Assembly (NCBI GenBank): GCA_033439255.1
Contig: CM065884.1
Coordinates: forward strand, 2,666,001-2,730,000
Source: Hericium rajendrae
Lineage: Eukaryota; Basidiomycota; Agaricomycetes; Russulales; Hericiaceae
Direction: 5' to 3'
Length of the DNA: 64,000 nt
Shown here: positions 34,173-46,008 of the stretch, piece by piece
How positions within the stretch are numbered: the stretch's first letter is position 1
Layout: every line of letters begins with the position of its first letter
Translations under genes and position numbers: made by a program
Notes under the pieces: model-generated
What the model saw: the letters and a program-made list of their open reading frames with translations, nothing else
Told to the model about the DNA's origin: nothing
Databases searched by the model: none

Positions 34173-35800
34173 ATGGCTGCATCTGACGAAGCAGCTTTGG
34201 TGCTCATGGCTGGCTTAGACTCGTTGGATCCTGACCAGTGACAGAAAGTAATTGCTCTGAGCTGCAAGACTCTCAAGGTGCAGCAGACACGTCGTATGTA
34301 ACAGAATCACCTTGCTATCCACTGCTTCTGCTGACAGTGCCAACAGATGCCTGTGCAGATGCTGCTGCTGAGAAGCAAATGGCAGAAGAAGATGAAGAAG
34401 AATACTGTCAACAGGAACTGGAGGAGATTGAGGATGATCTCGAGGCTGATGCTGATGAGGCTGTGACCACTAAAAAAAGGAAGGCCCTCTCCAAAGGTTC
34501 TAAGGGAGGACAGGGAAAGTGTAAGTACATATCACCCCCTGACATGGCATACACAGACCTTGTTATTGGTTTGTATCTACTGCCATCTGCTGGCACTTCA
34601 TGACTCGGGCTCGAGGCTGGATGGCTGGTGGCATCACCTGTTGATTGACTGTACTGGTACGTTCGTCAGTGCCTATGTTCTCAACAAGCTTGATACTGAC
34701 CTTGCAGCCTGCCCTATAAGCATTGCAGTGCTCCCTTCCTGCATTGCCTCATCAACACTGTGTTGGCAAGCTGTTGATCATGCTGCTCAGCACTCAGTAC
34801 TCAGTGCTCACTGTTGTTGATTGTGTGATGTGACATGACACTCTGGGCATGGACGTGTCAGTGCCATCAATGACACTTTGCTCGTTCAAAGTTCGAACCA
34901 TGTCAATGCCACTCACGAGTGGCTTTCACTGCTCATTGTCTCCTTTCACTCTCAGTTTCCATAATCACCTACTCATTTACTCTTCCTGTAGATTGGGGAC
35001 AGTCAGATGAAGACCCAAGCTTAGGTGACAAGATAGAGATCTCCAAGAAGAGAGCTCGAGGGCCTCAGGTGCACACCGTTTCATTGCTTTCTATGTATGA
35101 TAGGCTGATCATCCCTTTTCTAGATCATCATCGGGACCCCAACAGTAGTTCCAAAGATGCTCATTCATTGTCATGGACTACACACTTGTTCGGCCTCAGC
35201 AGCCAGCAGTGTTACTGCTGTGTCCTCCCCCTCTCAACCCCCACCAGCCTCGTCCAACCCACCCAGTATGCCTGATTGTGTGCCTGGTGATACTGCTGCA
35301 AAGCTGTTTATGCCATATGCAGTGACACATTTCACTTACTCAATGTAGGGCAGACAATCACTGATGTCAAAGGCTCTGCTCTACACCACTTACCATCACT
35401 TTTGACTTAAAGTCGCTCTTGAGCAGGCCTTCCCTGAAGAAGTACTTCGAAGTCAGATGGCAAAAGCAAGCTTTATCAAAGCTTGCCAAGAGGACAAGAT
35501 CTCAAAATGCCTAGCATGTTTCAAGGCAGACCTGACATATTCTAAATGAATGTCCAATTTGGTAAGTCTTTTTTTTTCCTTCTCCAGTATCAAGAGCTCA
35601 TAGATTACAATATGGTCTTTTAGGTAGCTGAATGTGTTTTGCAGCTGTGTGGTGAAATCAAGACAAGTTCTCAGAATCTAGTCACAGCATAGTATAGGCT
35701 TGTCACATTATCGAACAAGGACACAAAGGCAGAGATTCTGTGTTTGACCATGCACAGTGCCTTCTACTTTGTGGATACCAAAGAGGTCTGTACTCTTCTT
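34173..35800 (+). pseudogene. 5' part of a second DUF6532-type gene, cut off by a gypsy LTR
   Basis: The start is the ATG at 34,173 (MAASDEAALVLMAGLD). An acidic segment (KQMAEEDEEEYCQQELEE, about 34,373-34,430) and a basic KKRKALSKGSKGG follow. Later exons are recognisable by short introns: about 34,992-35,068 (after TGTAG, before GTGCAC) and about 35,125-35,220. The stretch 35,400-35,790 contains EEVLRSQMAKASFIKACQED, GEIKTSSQNLV and HSAFYFVDTKE, which fit the beginning of the DUF6532 domain. The gene then runs into the LTR at 35,841, so the C-terminal half is missing. Several frame shifts suggest decay; I could not settle every splice site, and 34,600-34,970 I cannot interpret. Confidence 0.5.
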
Positions 35801-35840
35801 GTTATCATGCTATATGGATCTGAATTTTGTGAAGTGCAAG

Positions 35841-36263
35841 TGTCAAGACTCGGTCGTAGACAGCAGAGAACCACCCAAGTCACCAGTGATGATGAGAGCG
35901 AGAGAGCAGAGAGCGACTAGCAGTGCAGTGACCTGTATTGGAGGTACAGTATGGTACAAACGAAATGGACAATCTAGGGAAATAGGTGAGCAACAGGGAG
36001 CCTATAAGTACTGGGACGACAATGGGAAAAGAACAATGGACACCATAATGGGTCGAACAATAGAGTGAGAACAATGGTGGTCAAAAGGAGAACAATGGGA
36101 GGGAGAACAATAGGATGTCCCAAAGGGGAACAAGGGCATGGGTGAAGGATAGCCCCAGGTCATGTGAGGAAGTGAACATGTGATGGGGCTGCTGGAGCAC
36201 ATGACTGATGTGATGCCTTGATGGCAGAGAAGAAGGCAGAGAGAAATGGAGCGATCCGTGACA
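35841..36263 (-). repeat. 3' LTR of gypsy fossil 2
   Basis: 423 bp, from TGTCAAGACTCGG to GATCCGTGACA. It abuts the truncated DUF6532-type gene. Confidence 0.9.
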
Positions 36264-37479
36264 TCACCCCCTCTCTAAGACACACTTTCGCCTGGAGTGC
36301 ATGATGAGCATGGACGGGGTCAAGGTAGATGAGTCCACGAAGATTGGGAGCCTTGAGTGCATGCGGATGGTGGGTGTAGAAATCGGTGATTGCACCATGG
36401 GCGTTGGAAAGGGAGGTACGTGAAAGCCACTGATTTTCTGAATCAGGGTAGCCTGCCTATTTGACGAGATATTCAATGCTGCATTTGTTCCGGGTGAGAC
36501 GAGCATCAAGGACAGACTCAATTTTGTACTCTTCCTCACCCTCCACAAGGTTAGGTGGTGGTGCAGGGAAGTTGGGACCATGAGCATCAGTTTCCTTGTA
36601 AGGGGACAACAGGGACATGTGGAACACTGGGTGGATATGCCAGGTGGGCAGTAGCTTCAGTCGATAAGAGACTGGGCCCAGGACGTCAGTGATTGCGAAA
36701 GGTCCCAGGCATCGATCAGCAAGCTTAGCTTTGGGTCGTGTGGTTTTGATGTTCTTGCCATCAAGCCAGACCTTGTCACCAACCTGGAAGTGGATGGTGT
36801 CGTGCATATGGTCCTAGTTGTTGCGCTTCATGAGATCAGCAGCTGTTTGAAGGCTGGCCTGGACCTCAGTGCGAAGTTGTTCGAGATGATGGAAATGATC
36901 CTCGACGGCAGGTGTAGACGATGTGGGGTTGACAGTGGGGATGGCAGTGGGAATATAGCCAAGGAGCATTTCAAATGGAGCTCGGTTAGTGGCGCTGTGG
37001 ATACAGTGGTTGTGCAAGAACTCAGCATAAGGGAGCCATTGGACCCAATCATCCTGACAGTAGTTGCAGAAGGTGCGAAGGAACTGCTCAAGTTCTTGAT
37101 TGACATGTTCTGACTCGCCGTCAGTCTGTGGATGATAGGCAGTGCTGAGGGAGGACTTGATACCAAGTTTGTCAAAGACGCCATGCATGACTTTGCCTGC
37201 ATACTGTGGGCCACGATCAGAGATGAGGCATTCCCAGAGGCCATAGTTCTGATAAATCCTGTCAAAAAGGATGTCGACTGTGCCATCACTTTACAAGGAG
37301 TGAAGGAGACGTGCTTTGTAAAATGGTCAATGATCACATTGATGGAGTCATAGCCTTGGCATTCTGGGAGTTTGACGATGAAGTCCGAGGTAATGTCTTG
37401 GAAAGGATGGGTAGGGATGGCATTGGGAATTGTTTCAACATGAGGGCGGTGATTTTGAACCTTGGTGGCCTGGCAGGTA
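36264..37479 (-). mobile_element. Gypsy fossil 2, integrase and chromodomain segment
   Basis: It contains the integrase core region (IIDHFTKHVSF and AYHPQTDGESEH motifs, about 37,337-37,100), a QVGDKVWLDGKN motif (about 36,790) and a chromodomain-like end. The segment ends on the right at the MITE inserted at 37,480. Only a few gypsy bases (38,061-38,068) separate that MITE from the 14-kb element. Confidence 0.85.
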
Positions 37480-38060
37480 CATCAGGAAGGTTGACAACTT
37501 TCTGATTGACCTGACAATTTCTAACCCTACTGACAGCTTCTGATTGACCTGATCCACCTGAAAGCAATCTTGAGAAGCAAATATCTGATCAGACTTTTAC
37601 ATTCAAGAAAAGACATTTATTGTCAGATATATAAGTTTTTAATCTCTAACTAATAGATATACCAAAATCTTTGATATCTGAAATTTTTGAAAATCTGAGA
37701 GTGTCTGATTTCAAATCTGGAGGTCAAATATCAGTCAGATGGATCAGACAGTGTCAGACATCATCAGATGCTCTCAGACAGTTGCAGATAATTTTCAGAT
37801 ATTTGACCTCCAGATTTGAAAAAATTTTCAGATCAGACACTCTCAGATTTAGAAAATTTCAGATATCAGAGATTTTGTTATATCTATTAGTTAGAGATTA
37901 CAAACTTATATATCTGACAATAAATGTCTTTACTTAAATGTAGAAGTTTGATCAGATATTTGCCTGTTAAGATTGCTTTCAGGTGGATCAGGTCAATCAG
38001 GAGCTGTCAGTAGGGTTGAAAATTGTCAGGTCAATCAGAAAGTTGTCAACCTTCCTGATG
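37480..38060. mobile_element. 581-bp foldback MITE, copy 1
   Basis: The two halves are near-complete inverse copies of each other, with arms of about 290 bases starting CATCAGGAAGGTTGACAAC. The flanking duplication is TA. Copies of the same size lie at 38,552-39,131 and 46,398-46,978. Confidence 0.92.
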
Positions 38061-38160
38061 TAGCACAGCATCAGGAAAAAGTGTTTTTTGATCGATAGCC
38101 GGGATGATGTTACATTATGCTACAGTATCAGTGCCTGTGCTACAAATAGATAACTGATTG

Positions 38161-39143
38161 CATCAGGAACCTTCAAAACTTTCTGATGGATCCTGCAGAG
38201 TCTGATCAACTGCAAGACCTGATCCAGCTGCAGGCTCTAATTAGAGGTCAATTTTTGATCAGAGATTTTATATTTTGAAGTCAATAACTATTGGCAGATA
38301 TAGTAGTCATCCAACTCTAATCATTAGATGCAACAAAGTTTTCAATATCTAAAATTTACATAAATCTGAGTAGTTCTGATCAGTCTGTGAGCATTCTGCA
38401 TTGATACTTTTTTGAATCTTAAGGTCAAATATTCTGCAGCTAGCTGAGAGTAGCTGATGTTGTCTGAGAGTATCTGATGTGTCTAATGCAACTGCTGCAG
38501 ATCATGCAGACACTGTCAGATGCCTTGCAGGTCAAACAGAAAGTTTTGAAGCATCAGGAAGGTTGACAACTTTCTGATTGATCTGACAATTTCTAACCCT
38601 ACTGACAGCTCCTGATTGACCTGATCCACCTGAAAGCAATCTTAACAGACAAATATCTGATCAAACTTTTACATTTAAGTAAAGACATTTATTGTCAGAT
38701 ATATAAGTTTGTAATCTCTAACTAATAGATATAACAAAATCTCTGATATCTGAAATTTTCTAAATCTGAGAGTGTCTGATCTGAGATTTTTTTCAAATCT
38801 GGAGGTCAAATATCTGAAAATTATCTGCAACTGTCTAAGAGCATCTGATGGTGTCTGACACTGTCTGATCCATCTGACTGATATTTGACCTCCAGATTTA
38901 AAATCAGACACTCTCAGATTTTCAAAATTTTAGATATCAAAGATTTTGATATATCTATTAGTTAGAGATTAAAAACTTATATATCTGACAATAAATGTCT
39001 TTTCTTGAATGTAAAAGTCTGATCAGATATTTGCTTCTCAAGATTGCTTTCAGGTGGATCAGGTCAATCAGGAGCTGTCAGTAGGGTTAGAAATTGTCAG
39101 GTCAATCAGAAAGTTGTCAACCTTCCTGATGAGGTTCCTGATG
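38161..39143. mobile_element. 402-bp-family MITE carrying a nested 581-bp MITE
   Basis: The outer element has ends CATCAGGAACCTTCAAAAC and its inverse with duplication TG. About 401 bp remain once the inner element is removed, matching the copy at 33,229. It lies close to the left end of element C. Confidence 0.88.
38552..39131. mobile_element. 581-bp foldback MITE, copy 2 (nested)
   Basis: 580 bp, duplication AG, inserted near the right terminus of the MITE at 38,161-39,143. The halves are inverse copies as in copy 1. Confidence 0.92.
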
Positions 39144-39389
39144 TGGTATGATAGCCGGTGTTCAGGTACTGATTGCAACATGTATCTACGGTAGCTTCTG
39201 TAGTTGACAGGATTTGTGTATGCCAGAGGCAAGGCTGCATGCACACACATACCAAGTTATCAAGTCCAACAGTTCATACTTTCTGTATTGTGGCTCACAA
39301 TATAGCCAGGTCTTCTTGTATTATATTAGTTTAATCTACAAGGGTACAATTAAATCACATCTCCCTCTGCACCGCAGCACCCAATGCCT
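39144..39389. other. Subterminal region of element C, left
   Basis: A short stretch without a gene. It includes TCTACGGTAGCTTCTGTAG near 39,185-39,203, which matches the GCTACAG motif family at the right end, and CACCCAATGCCT just before the palindrome, the inverse of the ATTGGGTGCTG block at the right side. Confidence 0.5.
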
Positions 39390-39425
39390 GTGGGAAGTGT
39401 TTTGCTGCAGCAAAACAGTTCCCAC
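39390..39425. repeat. Type III palindrome, copy 1
   Basis: A 36-bp palindrome with GTGGGAAGTGTTTTGCTG and its inverse, one mismatch. It closes the left cargo arm of element C. Confidence 0.85.
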
Positions 39426-40617
39426 ATGCCACCTCTATGGGAGTTTGGTGGCAATGCACATAGATGAGGGCACACGCAGATTGATGGGTGAGGGGGGCAT
39501 GTGGGGATTGGCAGGGATGCGTGTGAGTCAGGGGGTGCACAGGCTGGCAGCAAATGCATGCACGAGGCAAAATGGGGGGATGCATGAGTTGGCAGCAATG
39601 CCCACGGGTCGGCGCATGTGTGCGTGGATCGATGGGGGTGTGCAAAAGTGTGCACACAGGCCAGGGATGCGAACCAAGGTGTGTACATGAGTTGGCAGCG
39701 GTGCGCACAGGTCGATGTGTGCACATGCAGATTGGCGGGGCCGGCGGGGGCATGCGGGAGTCGACGAGGGCGTGCACAGGTCGGCGGGGCATATGCAACT
39801 CGATGGGGGAGCATGTGAGGCATCGGCAACATGTACAGGTCAGCCAGGGTGTGCGCGGGTCGGCTGGGGCATGCGCAAGTCGGCCGGGGCATGCGCAAGT
39901 CGATGGCAACATGCACGGGTCAATGAGTGCATGGACGGCAAGGACACGCAGGTGTTGACAGGCACATGCGTGGGTCAACAGTGACATGAGGGGTCGGCAG
40001 AAGCACGCGTGGATCGGCGGAGGCACGCTGGTCCGCACATGTGTGCATGAGTCGGCGCATATGTGCGCAGGTTGTCGGCACTGTGTCCGGATTGGCGGGG
40101 ATGTGCATGGGTCAATGGGTGTGCGCTGGTCGGTGCGTGTGTGTGCAAGTCAGCGGGGGTGTGCGCTGGTTGATGGCAATATGGGCGGATCGGCAAGGGC
40201 GTGCACGGATCGGCGGGGGGGGAGGGAGGAGGGGCATGTTGGTTGGCAGGGTGCACACAGATCAGCGGGGCATGCACGGATTGGCACATACATGCACAAG
40301 TTGGCGGGAGTGTGCGCCAGTCGATGGTGACAGGCATGGGCCGATGGGGGCAGGGTCGGGTCAGTGGGGACATGTGCAGGTCAACGGGCATGCGCATGGA
40401 TCGATGGTGACGCGAGGGGATCAGCGGGAGAGCGCGCAGTTTGCAGGGGCATGTGCAGTTTGGCGCATACAGATGAGCGGCAATACGCAGGGGTTGGCGA
40501 TGATCGCAGGGATCGATAGAGGGACACAGGTTGGCGGCAGGTCGAGCATGTCAGCGTGATGCTGACGGTCTGGTTGGGGCTTGCAGGGGTCAGTGGGGCC
40601 ATGCGCAAGGTACAAAT
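39426..40617 (-). other. C-rich cargo, left arm of element C
   Basis: The plus strand is a field of irregular repeats of about 25-40 bases built on GTCGGCGGGGGCATGCGC and TGCACGG; the minus strand is the presumed sense strand. Minus-strand frames up to 227 codons are open by composition. No known product. Confidence 0.6.
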
Positions 40618-40695
40618 GAGAGTATCACCCATATTTGAATGGGCAATACTCTCTGAATCAGTGCAAAATAAGGTCAATAAGACAATTTTACTCAC
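40618..40695 (-). other. Short intron plus type I hairpin (H11)
   Basis: Donor ACG|GTGAGT at 40,695, branch-like CACTGATTC, acceptor TTCAG ending at 40,653, and palindrome 40,618-40,653 with GAGAGTATTGCCCAT arms and one mismatch. Intron 43 bases. Confidence 0.78.
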
Positions 40696-40731
40696 CGTGC
40701 AGCCCTCTGCGACTCTTCCCTGTAGTGAAAC

Positions 40732-41218
40732 TGTAACGGACGATAGAGGTCGAGCCGCTACTGCCCAGGAAGTCCAGGATAGGCGAGCGAGTGAGGAGGG
40801 TATAAAGGTGTCGTAGACCTCCTAGAGAGAGTCCACGAGCTAGAGCTAACAGAACCGAGGATGCCTCAGTCCTGCAGCCAAGCAGATGAGTGATGAGCTG
40901 GCACCTCCTCTGAGGGCCAGCAACAGATATAGACCTCCTGATGAGGGTTTTGGGGGCCACACACCTTCCTTTGAGGGTTGGATCCCAAGAGAACCTTTCA
41001 GATATGAGGAGAACAAGCAGAGACTGAGACAAAAGCAGACAGATGGTGGTGAGTTGGCAAGATAGATGCTTATTCCCAATAAGGAAATCCACTCTAAGTA
41101 CATGATTCAAACTCAGCTATCCTAATAAGGAAACTCTGCAAAACTCGAAAAGTAAGCCAGGTAGAAAAGAGTAAGAAAGTAGGAGACTATAGTAGTAACT
41201 GATAAACCATCCATTACA
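40732..41218. repeat. Solo LTR, 487 bp (family 1, copy 2)
   Basis: TGTAACGGACG to CCATTACA, with a perfect 5-base duplication GAAAC (40,727-40,731 and 41,219-41,223). It sits in the middle of element C, between its two divergent arms. Confidence 0.92.
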
Positions 41219-41301
41219 GAAACCAGCTGAATACCTGCAAAAGATGTGTGAATTATCCATCGACAGAGGGAAACATACCTTGCAGATTTGAAAAAACAGC
41301 T

Positions 41302-41337
41302 GTGGGACATGTTTGGCTGTAGCCAAATGTTTCCCAC
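41302..41337. repeat. Type III palindrome, copy 2
   Basis: A 36-bp variant with GTGGGACATGTTTGGCTG arms. On the minus strand it is followed after about 26 bases by a donor CAAG|GTATGT and 46 bases further by TTTTGCAG, so it too borders a short intron. Confidence 0.75.
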
Positions 41338-41586
41338 GCACCCCTCACGTTTTTTTTCTTCAAGTCGAAATGTGCATGGGCACGGCCTGCTGCGCACCGT
41401 GCTGTTTTATCGCCCATATATGGTCACTAAAATGAATCGGGCCATGCGGCTCTGTGCGCTCGACTTGCATGCGATTTGACTTTGCCTGCCACGTTGTCTT
41501 CCTTCCACCCACCCCTTCCTCATGGTGGAATTTTAATTGTAAGTGTCTCTTAATCTTTTTTGAGTCTTGTTGGGCTGGGAATAAAG

Positions 41587-41664
41587 GTGAGTAGCTACAG
41601 TTTCTCCTGTAGCTTTATTGTACTAATCAAGAGAGTATCACTCACAGTGTCGAGCGATACTCTT
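41587..41664 (+). other. Short intron plus type I hairpin (H12)
   Basis: Donor AAAG|GTGAGT at 41,587, branch-like GTACTAATC at 41,620, and AG at the base of the palindrome 41,631-41,664 (AGAGTATCACTC arms with one mismatch, eight-base loop). The intron, about 46 bases, also carries a small GTAGCTACAG / CTGTAGCT repeat. Confidence 0.8.
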
Positions 41665-41707
41665 GTTTTGTACACTCCACATGGCCCCACAATGCCTGCG
41701 CCCCTGC

Positions 41708-41859
41708 TGGAGTGGCCCAAGGGCAGGAGCTAAGCCCAAGGTAATGATAGCAAGGATGCTGACTACATACAGGAGGCAGACTCTATCTAAGTGGATGCTG
41801 ACTAAGCCTCGGCATCCTCCGAACTTCTGGATGCAGGGAGCCTCCGGCTCCCTAGTCCA
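41708..41859. mobile_element. 152-bp short interspersed repeat, copy 1
   Basis: TGGAGTGGCCCAAGG to CTAGTCCA. The right end contains a GGGAGCC-TCC-GGCTCCC hairpin. Three copies of exactly 152 bp are present (also at 44,355 and 55,755). Weak inverted ends (TGGA/TCCA) suggest a MITE; no polymerase III boxes are clear. Confidence 0.8.
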
Positions 41860-42157
41860 GGTGCCCCCCTCGAAAAAAGCGATGTCTGCGTCGCTGGTGA
41901 ACAACCTAAGAACCTGAACCATGAACCCAACCCAAACCTCGAAGAACCCGACTCAACTCCTGAAGACAAGGATCACCCTGCCAGTCCAAAGGCAGGGCAT
42001 CGAGCTTGACCAAATGCGAAACTGATGGTGAGGATGAGACAATGACCAACGGTCGGTCCGCACGAAGACCAGCAGGATGTCGACGTGTGACAATGGGCTC
42101 GGAAGAGGAAATGAACGGTCGAGATGGTCGTGAAGGTCAAATGGGCCGTACTTGAGA

Positions 42158-44059
42158 TCACCGTGCACACCATTTTAGGGAATCAAACGGGCGTGCGGAG
42201 CTAGAACGAAGAATTGAAAAATCACGAGCAGGGGGAGATATCAAAGGGGCAGGATGAGAAATAGCTGGTAAAGAGGCATCATCGGCCCATGAAAAAGAAG
42301 CTGAATGAGTATGTGCAGTATTTAAAGAAGCATGTAAGTCATTATGGGACAATGAATGGTTGTAATGGAATGTGGAAACATTAGAAATTGTTGTAGGCAT
42401 GTGAGAATGAATAACGTTGGGAGTCGAAGCTGTAGATGAGCTGGTATCGTGAGTGGACAAAACACGAAGAGAAGAATTATTAGAAACATTTGGAACCGTA
42501 GCAAGATCGAGCGTGCTGGAAGCCAGCAGTGTTTGCAACGCGCGATTGATGCGCGCAGGCCAATCCACATCGTCCGTTTGGATGACGGCAATGGCGCGTG
42601 ATACACTGCTCACCTCTGCGAGTACCTGCTCATGGCCATCCTTCAATTCTGACTTCTTTCCTACTTCGAAACCCTCCTGGAAGCCTATGTGCTTCCCCTT
42701 CTTCAGTCCGGCAGCCTCACCTCTTGCAATTGCTTTCGCGAGGATATCAGTGAGGAGACCGGGTTCGATCTCCTGCACGGTCTTGGCACGAGCGGGCACA
42801 GAGGAGCGCGGCATGTCGGTCTGCATGCTGGCGTGGACACGCGCATGCGGGGAGTGCGTATCGTCGGGCGAAGATGATGGGGTGATGGTAGGGGCAGGGT
42901 CTTTGGCTTGAACGCCGGTGTAGGGTGTACACGGCACGAGATCTTCGCTTTGGATGGCGACATGGACGTGCAGCATTGTGGGGACTGTGTCGATGGGGAT
43001 GGGCGGTGGCAAGTTGGCATGCAAAGGGGATGGGAGCGGCGGGGCGTCGAACTGGATGCCAGTGTTGACGTGCGCGAGTGCGGGGACCATGTCAACAGGC
43101 GGGGAGTGCGGGGGGATCGAGACGTCTGCCTGGATGCTCACATCGACACTGGCGGATGTACTTACCTCGGTACACGCGATTTCGAGACCTTCCCGGTATC
43201 CATCCCACCTGCCTAGTTCATACCCATCTTTCCAAGCCTGCTCCTGCTGGCGTACTTCCACCCTTGCTTCCGTCCGTGCCAGTCTCCTCCCTTCCTCTAA
43301 GCCCTCTTTCCACGCTCGTTCTCGGTCCGCCTCCAGAGCCTTCAGCCTGACCTCTCGCCGCACCTTGATTCACATTAGGCATTGCACGTCCTCGATAATG
43401 TTCTCGAGGAGATCTTCGTCGATCTCCTCTCTCATCATGGCAGGACGCATGCGTGGGGTGAACACGTCGAGTTCATGGCCAAATTCCTCGGCGCGACAGA
43501 ATGAGTGCGCGGGGCACTCGAGGAAGACGGTCGGGGGGCCTGCACGTTCGACAACGGTTGCGAGATCCGCGACTGCTGCAGCTGCGAGGGCGGATAGCAC
43601 GGGAAATGGGGTGTGGGCCGTGTTGATCGTGTCCGTGTGTTGGCAGATATACAGTCATTGTGCGGAGATGGCGGGGACATCGTTTGACGTGCTGGTAGGC
43701 ATGGTCAACGCGGGTGGTGGCTTGTGGGGCTCGGGACATGAGTCAAGCTCGTGGGCTGCGTGCGTGTGCAGTGTTGCTATGGCAACGAGCATGTCCACAG
43801 ATGCGATGGCATTTGCTGGCTTGTGAACGAGCGTGGTGTCGACGCAAAGGTGCGCGGGGGATGCTGCACGAGGCACGCGAGTCGCGTCTGCCTCGTGGCT
43901 AATGCGTGGGTGCTGCGTGTTCGTGGGGGATTCCCTCATGGCTGGTGCTGGTGGCGTGTCAACGAGGGTGACACGCGTGTCGGATGGGACTGCGGGGCTG
44001 GGGGTAGCAGCTGAGGCTGTTGCTGTTGCTCGGCGCGCAGCTGAGCGCTTCTTGCTCAT
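42158..44059 (-). CDS. Unknown protein with Gly-spaced charged helices
   Basis: The start is the ATG at 44,059 (MSKKRSAARR). Three open stretches on the minus strand seem to belong together: 44,059-43,655 (Ala/Pro/Thr-rich), 43,600-43,370 (PPTVFLECPAHSFCRAEEFG, then an acidic EEIDEDLLENIIED) and 43,363-42,158 (KEGLEEGRRLARTEARVEV, and later KKGKHIGFQEGFEVGKK). The first junction must be an intron I cannot place exactly. Between the second and third, in the same frame, is a TGA that a short intron from GTGCAA (about 43,385) with a CCTAAT branch point would remove. The G-x3-G spacing suggests charged alpha-helices. I do not recognise a family. It lies in the right arm of element C, between two 152-bp repeats, and may be a captured host gene. 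Confidence 0.45.
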
Positions 44060-44354
44060 ATCAGGTAGTTACGTGGGTGGTGTTGAATGCGGGTGCAAGT
44101 GGTAAACTGCGAGCACGGGGGGTCCTTGATGAGGACACGAGGACATGAGAAACACGGGGCACGAGATAGACACGGGGCATGGGATAGACTTTGGGCACTT
44201 GAAAAGATGAGAAACGTGCGCAACGCGCGGTGCGAGAATGGAACACGAGGCACGAGATGGAAAAACCCACGAAAAAGCAAGAAAATTGTCAGAAAAGACA
44301 GATGCGACTCAACCCAAAGCTGAAGTGGGTCGAATCACACTCTCATCACCAAGA

Positions 44355-44506
44355 TGGAATGGCCCAAGGGCAGGAGCTAAGCCCAAGGTGATGATAGCAA
44401 GGATGCCGACTACATACAGGAGGCAGACTCTATCTAAGTGGATGCTGACTAAGCCTCGGCATCCTCTGAACCTCTGGATGCAGGGAGCCTCCGGCTCCCT
44501 AGTCCA
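44355..44506. mobile_element. 152-bp short interspersed repeat, copy 2
   Basis: Same orientation, length and right-end hairpin as the copy at 41,708. With it, this copy brackets the unknown gene. Confidence 0.8.
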
Positions 44507-45958
44507 CCGTGCCGCCTCCTGCATGCCCTCGCCAACTCCTCCACACCCTCGCCGACTCTTGCACACCCGCACCGACTCCCGCACACCCTCACTGACTCTC
44601 GCATGCACATGTCACCTCCCTCCTGCATGCCCACATCGACTCCCACACACCCCCGCTGACTCCTGTGTGCCCCCCACTGACCTGTCGCACCACCACCAAC
44701 TCACTTGCACCCCCACTGATCCTGCACGCCTGTGCTGCCTCTCGCACACACCCCGCCGACTCACTCACACCTCGCCGACTCACTTGCACCCTGCCAACTC
44801 GCTCGCACCCCGCTGACTCGCGCGCACACCCACCGACCTCAACACATCCCCATCAACCTGCACGTGTCACCACCGGCCCACGTCCTGTGCACCCCCACCA
44901 ACTTCCGTGCACCTGCAGGGGTGAGTGAGTTGGTGAGAGTGTGTGGGAGACAGTACGGGCATTTTGAGAGGTGGTGGGGTTGTGAGCAAGTCAGCGAGGG
45001 TGCGAGCAAGCCGGCGGGGGCGCAAGTGAGTCGGCACAGGCGTGAGGGAGTCAACCGGGGCATGAGCGAGTCAGCGGGGGCACACGGGAGTTGGAGGAGG
45101 GGTGCGTGGGAGGCAGTGGGAGTCGAGGTGGGCACACGAGAGAAGATGAGGGCGCACGGGAGTTGGCGAGGGTGCGAGGGGGGGTCGGGGTGGGCACGAG
45201 GTGGCAGCCAACTCCCGTGCGCCCCTACCGCCTCACGTGCACCCTTGCCAACTCCCATCCACCCATGTCACCTCTCGCATGCTGTACCGCCTCTCGCATG
45301 CCTGCGCCAACTCCCACCTGCCCGTGCTGCATCCTGCATGCTCCCGCTGCCTTTCCCTGTCCGCGCCGACTCCCGCACACTAGCGCCGATGCCCACATGC
45401 CCGCGTCAATGCCCCCACACCCGCACTGACTCCCGCATGCCCATGCCAACTCCTGCATGCCTGCACCGATGCCTGCACGCACATGCCAACTCCCGCATGC
45501 TCGCACTGATGCCTGTGCACCTGCGCCGACTCCCGCGCACCCACGCCGATGCCTGCATACTCGCACAGACTCCTGCACACCCGTGCCAACTCCCGCATGC
45601 ACACTGATGCCTGCACACCCACACCGACTCCCGCACACCCGCGCCAACTCCCGCACGCCCATGCCGACTCCTGCATGCCTGCGCCGACTCCTGCGCACTC
45701 CCACTGCCTCCCATCCACCCGCGCTGACACCCGCACATTGGTGCCACCTCCTACATGCACGCAGCGACTCGCACGCACATGCGCCGATGCCCCACACCCC
45801 TGCCAACTCGCATGCACCTGCGTCGACTACAGCGTGCCCGTGCCGGTGCCCATGCACCTGTGCTGACTCGCGCATGCCCCTGCTGACTCCAATGTGCTCC
45901 TGCCACCTCCAGCATACCCCCGCCGATCTCTGCATGCCTCTGCTGCCTCTTGTAATGT
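44507..45958 (+). other. C-rich cargo, right arm of element C
   Basis: Plus-strand C-rich irregular repeats of about 25-30 bases built on CCGACTCCCGCACACCC and GCATGCCCGCGCC. The stretch 44,925-45,205 has the opposite strand bias (G-rich), so it looks like an inverted piece. Frames up to 291 codons are open by composition only. Confidence 0.6.
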
Positions 45959-45994
45959 GTGAGAACTGTTTTGCTGCAGCAAAATAGTTCCCAC
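45959..45994. repeat. Type III palindrome, copy 3
   Basis: 36 bp, GTGAGAACTGTTTTGCTG and inverse, closing the right cargo arm of element C. The core TTTTGCTGCAGCAAAA is identical to copy 1. Confidence 0.85.
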
Positions 45995-46008
45995 GAGACA
46001 TTGGGTGC

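Noticed and set aside
41839-41859. Helitron 3' end (hairpin followed by CTAG)
   Set aside because: The 152-bp repeat has TGGA/TCCA at its ends, its left end does not begin with TC, and the insertion in gag shows no A/T target.
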